A DNA stretch of 64,000 nucleotides from JBCCTX01 sp964652565 (GTDB lineage Bacteria > Bacteroidota > Bacteroidia > J057): positions 1 to 64,000 of the forward strand of contig CAZZEC010000006.1 of NCBI GenBank assembly GCA_964652565.1. Direction: 5' to 3'. Positions 1 to 8,828 of this stretch are shown in pieces. Position 1 is the stretch's first letter. Each line of letters opens with the position of its first letter. The notes beneath the pieces are model-generated. The model worked only from the letters and a program-made list of their open reading frames with translations. It was not told where the DNA came from and did no database searches. Position numbers and translations under genes: made by a program.

Positions 1-55
1 TTTTAAAAATAATAAAAAAATTAAAAGGGGAAGTCGACTTATGAGACTTCCCCTT
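1..55. mobile_element. Right part of a 158-bp MITE, cut by the window edge
   Basis: These bases match the right end of the elements at 36499-36656 and 49803-49960, including the terminal repeat ACTTATGAGACTTCCCC at 37-53. The arms 25-35 and 45-55 pair as a perfect 11-bp stem with a 9-nt loop, in an A-rich and T-rich setting. It lies just 3' of the minus-strand SusD gene and could act as its terminator. The other end is outside the window. Confidence 0.75.
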
Positions 56-75
56 CTTATTTATATAACGATGAG

Positions 76-1659
76 TTATTGTGGTTTCTTATCCCACCAT
101 ACTCTAGTATTATTTTGATCCGCACCACCTATTTCAGGTAATTCTCTTGCTACAAGCACAGCAGCATTATTATTTGCTACTTCGCTGGTTACGAAAGTTT
201 GTCTTCTGAAAATCGCATCAGCAGGGACATCTGGATTCAGCGAATTAAGACGAGGGATAATGCGAGGATATCCTGTCCTTCTCAACTCAGCCCATGCTTC
301 CCATCCATCGGGATACAAGGCAATCCACTTTTGCGTGATGATTTGCTCGAGTTGTCTCTCTTTATCAGCTCCTGCTTCAAAAGCTACAGGTATGTCTGAA
401 GCTGCTTGTGTGTCAAATGCATCACCTGTACCTACAGGAGTATTTGTACTCGCGAGGTACGCTGAAATTTGCTCAGGAGTAGCATCTGTGTATTGTAGCA
501 TAGACGTTTCTATACCCATCTCATATAATTCTTGAGCTGTACCTCCCATATTCCAACCTTCTAAAGCTCCTTCTGCACGTAAGAAGTACATTTCAGCAGC
601 TACCATTACCTGGATCGGAGGATTTATACCTCCTCTACCTGCTGGAAGCCATCTTGTTGCCATATCAGAATTATCCGCATTAAGAGAAGCTACTTTATCT
701 ACTTTCTCCAAACCATTTCTCAATCCTTCATAAGGTACTCCATCCCCATCTGTATCACCACTTTGCGCAGGGCTGAAATAAAAGCCAATACGTGGATCTT
801 CATACCCTTTTAATATACTTTCCATTAACGCACTCATGCGAAACTCTCCCCAGGCAGTAATGGTCGTGAAAGGGTTTCCTGAATTGGCAGTTGTTAATAT
901 GAAAGCATTGTCTTCATTTGAGGTCATAACACCAGCAGCAACAGCTTTCTCTGCTTCTGCCTGAGATAAGGCAGGATCAACGTATTTTACCCTCATTGCT
1001 AATCTTAGTCTCAATGAGTTAGCGAATGTAATCCATTGGTCGATGTTACTATTATAGATTTGGTCATTATTGCCAAATGAAGCAGTTCCTCCAGCATTTG
1101 CATTGAGTACACTTACGATCTCATCTAATTCTGGGAAAAAGCTACGATAGATAGACTCTTGACTGTCATAAGGTACAGTAGTTTCTCCATTGCCAAAGTT
1201 AGAGTAGATGATGGGTCCCCAATAGTCTGTCATGCGATGGTAAGTCTGAATTCTCCATAACCTAGCTAATGCATTTTCTACAGGGAGATTATTTTCGGTT
1301 GTAAAATCTTCTACGAACTTAATCTGAGGAGCGGCTGCTCCATAGAAGTTAGTCCATCCAGAGTTAATCCATCTACCTACTTCTACGTGTAAGTCAGAAT
1401 CAAAATTTGCAGCCGTAGTTGCAAAGTATTGTGCCCAGAGATCTGAAAACAAGTTTTCACCAATCTGGAACATACCCGCTGCACCAAACATACCCCTCCA
1501 TTGAGATTGAGCATATGCCTGGCCTAGAAGTCCAACATCCAGATTGTCGGCAATCAACACATCTGGTTGTGTATTTAGTTCTTCAAAATTATCCGTACAG
1601 CCATTAAATAATACTATGGTAAAGGCTGTAATGAATAATAATCTTAAATATTTCATCAC
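76..1659 (-). CDS. SusD/RagB-family outer-membrane lipoprotein
   Basis: The 527-residue protein has a lipoprotein signal (lipobox ending FNGC, Cys21) followed by TDNFEELNTQPD, the usual opening of SusD-like proteins. TPR-like helical segments follow, and the C-terminal region has the family-typical KWIALYPDGWEAWAELRRTGYP. Family members sit on the cell surface as the substrate-binding lid over a SusC TonB-dependent channel. It is 76 bp downstream of a susC homologue on the same strand, so the two form one transport pair. The substrate cannot be read from sequence, and no glycoside hydrolase or sulfatase is nearby. Translation could start at either of the first two Met codons. Confidence 0.93.
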   Translation of the reverse strand: MMKYLRLLFITAFTIVLFNGCTDNFEELNTQPDVLIADNLDVGLLGQAYAQSQWRGMFGAAGMFQIGENLFSDLWAQYFATTAANFDSDLHVEVGRWINSGWTNFYGAAAPQIKFVEDFTTENNLPVENALARLWRIQTYHRMTDYWGPIIYSNFGNGETTVPYDSQESIYRSFFPELDEIVSVLNANAGGTASFGNNDQIYNSNIDQWITFANSLRLRLAMRVKYVDPALSQAEAEKAVAAGVMTSNEDNAFILTTANSGNPFTTITAWGEFRMSALMESILKGYEDPRIGFYFSPAQSGDTDGDGVPYEGLRNGLEKVDKVASLNADNSDMATRWLPAGRGGINPPIQVMVAAEMYFLRAEGALEGWNMGGTAQELYEMGIETSMLQYTDATPEQISAYLASTNTPVGTGDAFDTQAASDIPVAFEAGADKERQLEQIITQKWIALYPDGWEAWAELRRTGYPRIIPRLNSLNPDVPADAIFRRQTFVTSEVANNNAAVLVARELPEIGGADQNNTRVWWDKKPQ

Positions 1660-1735
1660 TTTATTATAGTTTTTGTTAGTCTATTAAAAATAACGTTTAT
1701 ACCAAATTAAACCCTAATCAATTTTCTATGTTCAA

Positions 1736-4700
1736 TTAAAAGTCGAGCTTGATATTCAATCCTAAAGACCTGGCAGTAGGCGGTGCAAAGGCTTCAAATC
1801 CTTCGGCAGCATTACCTGTTCCTGCAATGAGTTCAGGGTCTACAGTTTCTGCTTTGTTCTGGAAGAAGAAAAGATTTCTACCTACAAAAGAGAATTTGAC
1901 AGATTTCAAAGGTGCGTTTGCTATAGGTAGGCGATAACCTAATGTTACCTCTCTCATTCTGATGTTTGAAGCATCTCTAATAAATGCTTCACCTGCTGGA
2001 GTATTACGGCCTCCATATCTTCTCCAGAATGATTCAGCATCCATGGTTAACGTATTAGGAGTACCATCTTCTAATACTGCTGTTTCATCTTCAAAGAAAT
2101 TTTGTCCAAATACCAGGCTTCCATCTCTTCCTTCCAAAGTTTCAACAGTATGACCATCTGCAAAAAGTATCGCATCGGTAAATGATACAGTTTCTCCTCC
2201 TTGACGGATATCAACCAGGAAAGTGAGAGTCAAATCTTTCCATCTCAATACATTTCTGATTCCTCCCAACCAATCGGGATTAAAGTTACCGATCAGTACG
2301 TCTTGTCCTGAAGTTACCCTTGGAATTCCTGTCTCATCTACGATGACTCTACCTTGATCATCACGCAAAAATCCTCTGGAATATACGTTACCATAAGGTT
2401 CACCTTCTTCTATGAAGATCTGCTGAAGGAACCCTCCACCAATATTTACTTGTGGACGCTCGTCGTTGATTTCAACTACGAAACTTCTATTTCGTGTATA
2501 ATTGATTGAGATGTCCCAGTCTAAATCATTTGTTCTAATGGGTGATAAAGTCAATACGGCTTCAATACCTTCATTCTCTACGTCTCCACCGTTTGTAAAT
2601 AGGGTGGATGCTCCAGAACCTACAGGCAGGGCTAATGTAAACAATTGATTACGAGAATTAGTCTTGTAGTAGGTAAAATCAAGTCCTATTCTCCCTTCAA
2701 GGAATCGTAAATCAGCTCCTAATTCTATGGATTCTGTTTCTTCAGGTAGTAAGTTTTCATTGGGAAGACTACTACTAATCTGTACGAAACCATTAGGGCC
2801 TCCTTGTCCCAGTGAAGCTGTACGTGCTAAGCGGTATGCACGTGTATCGTTACCCACTTCAGCATAAGAAGCTCTCAACTTGATAAAAGAGAATGGCTCT
2901 GGGATATCAATAAGGTCAGACAGTACCACATTCAATCCTACAGATGGATAGAAAAACGACCAGTTCTCAGGAGGTAGCGTAGAACTCCAGTCATTACGTG
3001 CCGTTACATCCAGGAAAATGGCATTTCTGAAAGAGACTTGAGCAAAGCCATACAGAGAATTTACATCCCTTGGAAAACCGACACTCGCCGCAGGTTGAGG
3101 AGTAGCAATATTTCCTAAGGCGAAGAAATTGGGTACAATTAATCCATCATTTCTGAAAGTATTGATACCCGCAGAAGTGTTGCGCTCTTTTCTGATATTT
3201 CCTCCACCATTCACACTCACAAACCAATCTTCATTGATATCTGTTTCATATGTTATCAATACATCGCTATTCCATTCATATTGATCTCTTCTGCTTTGGT
3301 TGAAGAGACCATCCTGAGCAATGACATAAGTATCATTAAAAAATCTTATTTCCTCTCTTCCGAACAATCTATCAATGGCACTTCTTGCTGTAATACTAAG
3401 GCCATTAAAAATTTCATATCTCAACGAAGCGTATGAAATGATACGATCCACTTCATCTTTTTCAAGGTTTCTATTAACAGTCCAATAAGGGTTAGCACCT
3501 CCATTGGATCCGGGATTCCAGAAGTTTTGACGGTTGAGTCCTTCGCCATCCGTAAATTCAAACATTTCTGCATCCTCCGTACGAATATTGCGAGGTAAGC
3601 GAGCTGCATGACGATTAGGGTTAGAGAAACTCTCGTTTTGATCCAACTCGTTATCTATATCCTCACGAATGTAATTTACCTTGGCGTCCAGGGTAAGTCC
3701 ACTTACCAATTCGTTAGTGATGCGGAGGTTTACATTGTGTCTTCTCAATCTGTTGTTGGGAACTACACCTTCAGCATTAGTATAGGTATAAGAGAAATAG
3801 GTCTGAGTCCGCTCTCCCCCTGTGCTGAGTGTAAAATTAGTCGCAGAATTAAATCCTGTTTGGTAGAAATCCTCTACATTATCGGGTTGTGCTTCATACG
3901 CGTACGTTTGAGTAGGGAAATTGGGATCAGGAGACCAATGTTCTACTTGTCTTCCATCTAATGGTGGTCCCCAGGATTGCTCTGAATTAGCTGTATACTG
4001 TCCTGCATTTCCTTGCCCAAATTCGTTCTGGTATTCTCTCAAGAATATTGGAACATCCAGCGTAAGGGTAGAGCTAACACTGAGGTTAAATCCTCTGTCT
4101 CCTTTTTTGGTTGTAATAATGATTACACCATTATTAGCTCGGTTTCCATATAAAGCTGCTGCGTTTGGCCCTTTCAAAACAGAGATAGAGGCAATATCAT
4201 CTGGGTTAATATCTGTTATATCTCCTAAGATAGGTACACCATCTACCACATATAAGGGTTGACTATTACCATTGATAGAACGGTTACCTCTCAGAATTAC
4301 CCTGGATGGAGCACCAACACCAGCACCTGAACGAGTGATGGAAAGACCGGCTACCTTACCTGAAAGAGAGTTGACAACATTAAGCTCTCGAGCTTCAGTA
4401 AGTGCTTCTGGATCTACTTCCTGAGTTGCATACGTTAGAGATTTCTGTGATCTCTCAATACCCAGTGCAGTAATGACTACCTCATCGGCTGTAAGGTCTC
4501 CTTCCAATAGTGTCACATTGACAGTCGTGCGGTCTCCTACAGTGACTTCTTGCTGTTCAAACCCGAGGTATGAAAAGATCAATACCGCATCATCTCCCGG
4601 TACATTGACGGAATAGTTACCATTGACATCCGTTTGTGCACCTTGTGCAGATCCCTGAATCAGGACCGTGGCCCCGATTATGGGTTCACCTGCTCCATCG

Positions 4701-4831
4701 GAAACAGTACCTGTGACAGTTTTCTGTGCCATAGCAGCTATTCCAATGATCAGGATGAAAATAAATAGGCTGGTTTGCTTCCAGGTTAAGAATGACTTCT
4801 TAACATTTGGAGGCGTAAAAGTAAAGTTCAT
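1736..4831 (-). CDS. SusC/RagA-family TonB-dependent outer-membrane transporter
   Basis: The protein has 1031 residues. After a signal peptide ending near AMAQ (residue 36) comes a carboxypeptidase-regulatory-like beta domain (about 38-109). The plug domain (about 128-245) contains LYVVDGVPI and the SVLKGPNAAALYG motif. A long 22-strand-type barrel region ends in KLDF. The barrel signature FIRDASNIRMREVTLGYRLP is present near the C-terminus. Known role of the family: energy-dependent import of large ligands across the outer membrane with a SusD partner, which here is the next gene. It is closely similar in layout to the protein at 13875-17168, suggesting paralogues with different ligands. No anti-sigma/ECF pair lies in the window, so regulation is unknown. 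Confidence 0.95.
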   Translation of the reverse strand: MNFTFTPPNVKKSFLTWKQTSLFIFILIIGIAAMAQKTVTGTVSDGAGEPIIGATVLIQGSAQGAQTDVNGNYSVNVPGDDAVLIFSYLGFEQQEVTVGDRTTVNVTLLEGDLTADEVVITALGIERSQKSLTYATQEVDPEALTEARELNVVNSLSGKVAGLSITRSGAGVGAPSRVILRGNRSINGNSQPLYVVDGVPILGDITDINPDDIASISVLKGPNAAALYGNRANNGVIIITTKKGDRGFNLSVSSTLTLDVPIFLREYQNEFGQGNAGQYTANSEQSWGPPLDGRQVEHWSPDPNFPTQTYAYEAQPDNVEDFYQTGFNSATNFTLSTGGERTQTYFSYTYTNAEGVVPNNRLRRHNVNLRITNELVSGLTLDAKVNYIREDIDNELDQNESFSNPNRHAARLPRNIRTEDAEMFEFTDGEGLNRQNFWNPGSNGGANPYWTVNRNLEKDEVDRIISYASLRYEIFNGLSITARSAIDRLFGREEIRFFNDTYVIAQDGLFNQSRRDQYEWNSDVLITYETDINEDWFVSVNGGGNIRKERNTSAGINTFRNDGLIVPNFFALGNIATPQPAASVGFPRDVNSLYGFAQVSFRNAIFLDVTARNDWSSTLPPENWSFFYPSVGLNVVLSDLIDIPEPFSFIKLRASYAEVGNDTRAYRLARTASLGQGGPNGFVQISSSLPNENLLPEETESIELGADLRFLEGRIGLDFTYYKTNSRNQLFTLALPVGSGASTLFTNGGDVENEGIEAVLTLSPIRTNDLDWDISINYTRNRSFVVEINDERPQVNIGGGFLQQIFIEEGEPYGNVYSRGFLRDDQGRVIVDETGIPRVTSGQDVLIGNFNPDWLGGIRNVLRWKDLTLTFLVDIRQGGETVSFTDAILFADGHTVETLEGRDGSLVFGQNFFEDETAVLEDGTPNTLTMDAESFWRRYGGRNTPAGEAFIRDASNIRMREVTLGYRLPIANAPLKSVKFSFVGRNLFFFQNKAETVDPELIAGTGNAAEGFEAFAPPTARSLGLNIKLDF

Positions 4832-5212
4832 AAGGACACATATTAAAGTTAGTAGTGATAATTCTGAGGGTTAGATCATCTGGCTATCGATAATGATTTA
4901 TGTTAAAGGAATGAATTGAAGTCTGAGATTTGGTATGTAAATTAAGTAATACTACAATAAAAAAAATTCATAAAGCTAAAATATTTTTGTGATATTCAAG
5001 CCTAGGATATTCAATTATAGCTCTTGGGCAATATGTTATATGTCCAGATAACGAGTATTGGGATTCATCCGTTGTTTCCTCTTTCCTTAAAGGATTTAAT
5101 AATAGTAGAAAGGTTGTGAAAAATTGATTAAACCGCGATGTGTACAATTCAAAGAGAAGAGCATCTGTGAGGCCAATCACATCATACCCTTCCTGGACTC
5201 AGCCGTTATTAT
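4832..5212. other. Intergenic region between a VCBS gene and susC
   Basis: This stretch of about 380 bp should carry the leader and possibly the promoter of the downstream susC gene. I see no convincing TAnnTTTG box on the minus strand and no strong terminator. A 70-codon minus-strand open frame at 4968-5180 begins at GTG and has no recognisable domain, so it is not called as a gene. Confidence 0.5.
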
Positions 5213-8200
5213 TTAATTCGTTTTATTTCTTCGCTCCAATACTCGCAACTGGTCATTGTTACAAGCTGCCACAATTCGTAAGGATCCATCAGGTCCCTGG
5301 AGGGTAATCATCTTTTTGACATCATAAGGAAGCATGATCCCACTTTGCATAGGGTTCATAGGCTTGTATTCGTGATTACCTATTCCTTTGAGAAGCAAAC
5401 CTATACTTGCATCATTTCTAGGTGTCTCTACCTCTGAAGTAAACAGGTTTCCCGCAAGAAGTATATCCTTTGTCTCGTCCTGATCAAAGTCTCCGGCCAT
5501 GATTGCATTCACAGAGGATATTTGCGCATCATTGGGGAGCGGAGTAAGTTTGAAAGATCCATCGTCTAAACGTTCGATATACATACTTGCAAATGTAGAG
5601 GTTTGATATTGTAAGGAACTTTGCAAATTATCGGCTCCATATACAGTTTCTAAATCCGCATCAGCAAACAGATCGTACTTGGGGAACTTCGTCTTCAACA
5701 TGGGAACCTGTTGAGAAGAACAAGATCTTCCCCTTAAGGGATATTTCTCACCAAAATTGTAATAACTTAAGACGATATCGTTGGAACCGTTTTGATCAAA
5801 ATCGTAATAATAGACTTCAAAAGGCTCTTTAGGGGAAGTTTTGTATTTGTAATTGAGTCCCAGGTTCCCTATTACATAATCATCATCTCCATCCTGATCC
5901 ATATCTGAAGCGAGTAAGCTATACCACCATCCTTCGGTATCTTTTAATCCCAAGGCTTTGGACTTATCGGAAAAAGAATGGTCTTCATTCTGAATAAGAG
6001 CCGTAATGGGCATCCACTCTCCTACTATGAGTAGATCGATCAGTCCATCTTGGTTCATATCTGTCCATTGAGCATCTGTAACCATGCCAATATCCACCAA
6101 CTCTTTGGCCCATTTCTTTGTAACATCCTTTAACTCACCATCTTGATTTTCCAGAATTCGACTTGTTGCGGGCATAGGGTATTGCCAGGGAATATGCCTC
6201 CCTCCTACAAATAGATCTATATCTCCATCTCCGTCAATATCAGCCGGACGTACACAACTTCCACTGTCGGTGATTCGAGGAATAGATCGTTCATTCCTGG
6301 TAAAATTACCTTCTCCATCATTTTCATACAGCCTGTCTAAATAACCGATTGACTCAACGGGAAGTGCATTACCTCCAGATACAACATAAAGATCCTGGTC
6401 TCCATCTCCATCAAAGTCGAAAAATACCGCATCAATATCTTCGTAATTTTGATCTTTTTGTAAAACAGGAACGTTATGCTCGGCAAAACCTTTAGAAGTC
6501 TGCATAAACATTTTCCCCGATTGTCCTCTTGCTCCACCTACAAATATATCTTCCAAACCATCTCCGTTGATATCTCCTTTAGTCAGTGCAGGGCCAAACT
6601 GCGACATCTTATGTGGGAGCAAAATTTGCTTATCGAAATCGTCAAAATCATTCTCTTTGTGCCTAAAATTCAAACCTATATCTACGGGATGAAATAGGGG
6701 TTGAATATCTTTCGATTGATCGTATTCTGTTAATGTAGTCTGTGTGTAATCAATGGTCAGAACTTGATCGGGAGCTATCTGTGTCAGTTCCGTAATGCTT
6801 CCATCCCACCAGGTAATCTCTATTCGATCAATCAGCGCTTCACGCTCCAGTCCGAAGTGTGCGATATCTTCTGATGTAGAGTACATCCCTCTTACACTGG
6901 TAAATTCATACCATTGAGCTTGATCTCCTGTTTCAACCTTTACTTTACAGCCAAAAGGAGAACGATGATTTTCGCTATCAATTAGTTTTATTCTCAGAAA
7001 ATGATGGCTAAGTTGTTGATTCGCTTCATTTCGATAGACAAAGGCCTCTTCTGTCATATTACTTACGACTAAATCCAAATCCCCATCCAAATCCAGATCC
7101 GCATATGCCGCACCATTGGAAAAGGAAGGTTGATCAAATCCCCAGTCATCAATCCTCTTTGTAAAGGTTAAATCCCCATTATTTTGATAAATATAATTAT
7201 TCAGCGGTTGGGAGGGGATAATTTTTAGGGCTTCCTCTAGGTCAAGGATATCCCATATGCTGATGTCTCCCGCATTGGGGTGTTTTTGAATATATTCATG
7301 GGCTATATCCTGGACATAACTCGAAAATTCCTTGTCCGAATCGGTATTTCTAATATCCCTCAGCAGGCCATTGGATACAAATACATCTTTTAGTCCATCA
7401 TTATTATAATCTGCAATGAGGTTAGACCAACTCCAGTCTGTGCTGGACATATTTGTCAATTGTGCTATGTCGCTAAATACGGGTAAATGCGGATTCTGAT
7501 CAGAGAGTCCCTGGTTTAAGTGAAAAGTATTATACATGTACTGATAATGGCCTCCATCCTGGTAGACTTTCCAGAAAGCTTCAGGATTCATTCCACTCAT
7601 ATTGGCTTTAATACGATAGTTATCTTCAGCCTGCATATCAAGTACCATGATATCCTGCCAACCATCATTATTAATATCTGCTGCATCAACCCCCATACTA
7701 TAGAATGATATATGGCGATGCGTAGAGTCAATGACATTGGTAAACGTTCCATCTTGTTGGTTGATAAACAGCCAATCAGGAGCCTCAAAGTCATTGGCAA
7801 CATAGATGTCTACCCAGCCATCATTATTGATATCTGTAGTAGCTACACTATTGGGATATCCAACTTTTAAGGTACCCGTTTCTTTAGATACCTCTACAAA
7901 AGAGCCTTTACCCGTATTGCGGAAAAGACGGCAGGCAAAGATTTCCTGCTTGCGGTCAATGTCGTATAATTCAGAAAAATTTCCGGGATTGGGTGGCTGG
8001 TTTAGCAGGTATAGGTCTAACCAGCCATCTTTATCGTAATCCAAAAAAGTAGCATGGCGGGTTCTTGCATCGTGATCTATTCCGTATTCTTTGGCCTTTT
8101 CTTTGAAGGTTCCATTGCCTTGGTTGATATATAGTTCATTTCTTCTAAGTTCGGGTGCATTGTCATACAGCTCTTTGGTAACATATATATCATTCCAGCC

Positions 8201-8575
8201 GTCATTATTGACATCAGCAATGAGCACACCCGAGGACCATCCTCCACGATCGCGTATTCCTGCTTGCTTGGTAACATCTTCGAAAGTAAGATCCCCTTTA
8301 TTGAGATACAGTCTATCACCTACTTGATTACCCGCAAAATACAAATCCGGTAAACCATCATTATTAACATCACCTATACCTACACCGCCGCCGCCATAAA
8401 AATTAGAATAAATAAGGATATTGTCTTCTTTTGTATCCTCTACTTTATTAATGAAATCTATTTGAGTATGAGAAGGGGGCATCAGCGTAAACAAAGCATC
8501 CTGAGTCCAACCTGTAATATATATCAGACTCATCCATCCAAATCCAATCAATCGAATAGTAGTTTTTACACACAT
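5213..8575 (-). CDS. CRTAC1-type VCBS/FG-GAP repeat protein with ASPIC/UnbV domain
   Basis: The 1120-residue exported protein has a signal peptide ending near GWTQ with no lipobox. It has about fourteen DxDxDGxxDxxx calcium-binding-type repeats, such as DVNNDGLPDLYF near 69-80 and DINGDGLEDIFV near 668-679. They form two propeller-like blocks separated by an ASPIC/UnbV segment (about 538-612). This architecture is common in Bacteroidota beside SusC/SusD genes, but its biochemical role is not established; surface adhesion or ligand binding is inference. A close relative lies upstream at 8829-12122 on the same strand. No T9SS tail is visible. It lies between two susCD pairs, and a dispersed palindrome separates it from its paralogue. 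Confidence 0.9.
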   Translation of the reverse strand: MCVKTTIRLIGFGWMSLIYITGWTQDALFTLMPPSHTQIDFINKVEDTKEDNILIYSNFYGGGGVGIGDVNNDGLPDLYFAGNQVGDRLYLNKGDLTFEDVTKQAGIRDRGGWSSGVLIADVNNDGWNDIYVTKELYDNAPELRRNELYINQGNGTFKEKAKEYGIDHDARTRHATFLDYDKDGWLDLYLLNQPPNPGNFSELYDIDRKQEIFACRLFRNTGKGSFVEVSKETGTLKVGYPNSVATTDINNDGWVDIYVANDFEAPDWLFINQQDGTFTNVIDSTHRHISFYSMGVDAADINNDGWQDIMVLDMQAEDNYRIKANMSGMNPEAFWKVYQDGGHYQYMYNTFHLNQGLSDQNPHLPVFSDIAQLTNMSSTDWSWSNLIADYNNDGLKDVFVSNGLLRDIRNTDSDKEFSSYVQDIAHEYIQKHPNAGDISIWDILDLEEALKIIPSQPLNNYIYQNNGDLTFTKRIDDWGFDQPSFSNGAAYADLDLDGDLDLVVSNMTEEAFVYRNEANQQLSHHFLRIKLIDSENHRSPFGCKVKVETGDQAQWYEFTSVRGMYSTSEDIAHFGLEREALIDRIEITWWDGSITELTQIAPDQVLTIDYTQTTLTEYDQSKDIQPLFHPVDIGLNFRHKENDFDDFDKQILLPHKMSQFGPALTKGDINGDGLEDIFVGGARGQSGKMFMQTSKGFAEHNVPVLQKDQNYEDIDAVFFDFDGDGDQDLYVVSGGNALPVESIGYLDRLYENDGEGNFTRNERSIPRITDSGSCVRPADIDGDGDIDLFVGGRHIPWQYPMPATSRILENQDGELKDVTKKWAKELVDIGMVTDAQWTDMNQDGLIDLLIVGEWMPITALIQNEDHSFSDKSKALGLKDTEGWWYSLLASDMDQDGDDDYVIGNLGLNYKYKTSPKEPFEVYYYDFDQNGSNDIVLSYYNFGEKYPLRGRSCSSQQVPMLKTKFPKYDLFADADLETVYGADNLQSSLQYQTSTFASMYIERLDDGSFKLTPLPNDAQISSVNAIMAGDFDQDETKDILLAGNLFTSEVETPRNDASIGLLLKGIGNHEYKPMNPMQSGIMLPYDVKKMITLQGPDGSLRIVAACNNDQLRVLERRNKTN

Positions 8576-8664
8576 AATGATAAGTATTTCATTTACACTA
8601 GTTAAGTAAGTAGGTATTAGGCTAATAATATATATGGAAGAAACTCATGTATGCTCATGCTGTT

Positions 8665-8700
8665 TTCAATAAGTGCGGAATTAATTCCGCACTTATTGAA
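8665..8700. repeat. Perfect 36-bp palindrome, copy 1 of 2
   Basis: The half-site TTCAATAAGTGCGGAATT is followed directly by its reverse complement. The same palindrome recurs at 45904-45937 (34 bp). It lies in the 253-bp gap between the two VCBS genes. There is no loop and no adjacent T-run, so a simple terminator is less likely than a dispersed palindromic repeat or protein-binding site. Confidence 0.85.
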
Positions 8701-8828
8701 GCGAAAAAATTAAATGTTAATTTATTTCATTAGGTGGTCGCACGATTAATTACTTTTTCCTAAAGTAGCGTCAATCCATTTAAGATATTCTCATACCACT
8801 ATTAGCCCATATTTATAATCAAAAGTTA

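Noticed and set aside
3608..4262. Plus-strand open frames inside the susC gene
   Set aside because: They are antisense to a clear SusC coding sequence and show no family resemblance.
4968..5180. 70-codon minus-strand ORF between a VCBS gene and susC
   Set aside because: It begins at GTG, has no domain and only borderline codon logic; a gene remnant is possible but not supported.
8576..8828. Gene fragment reading EYLKWIDATLGKSN on the minus strand
   Set aside because: About 14 residues only, with stops on both sides; cannot be told from chance.
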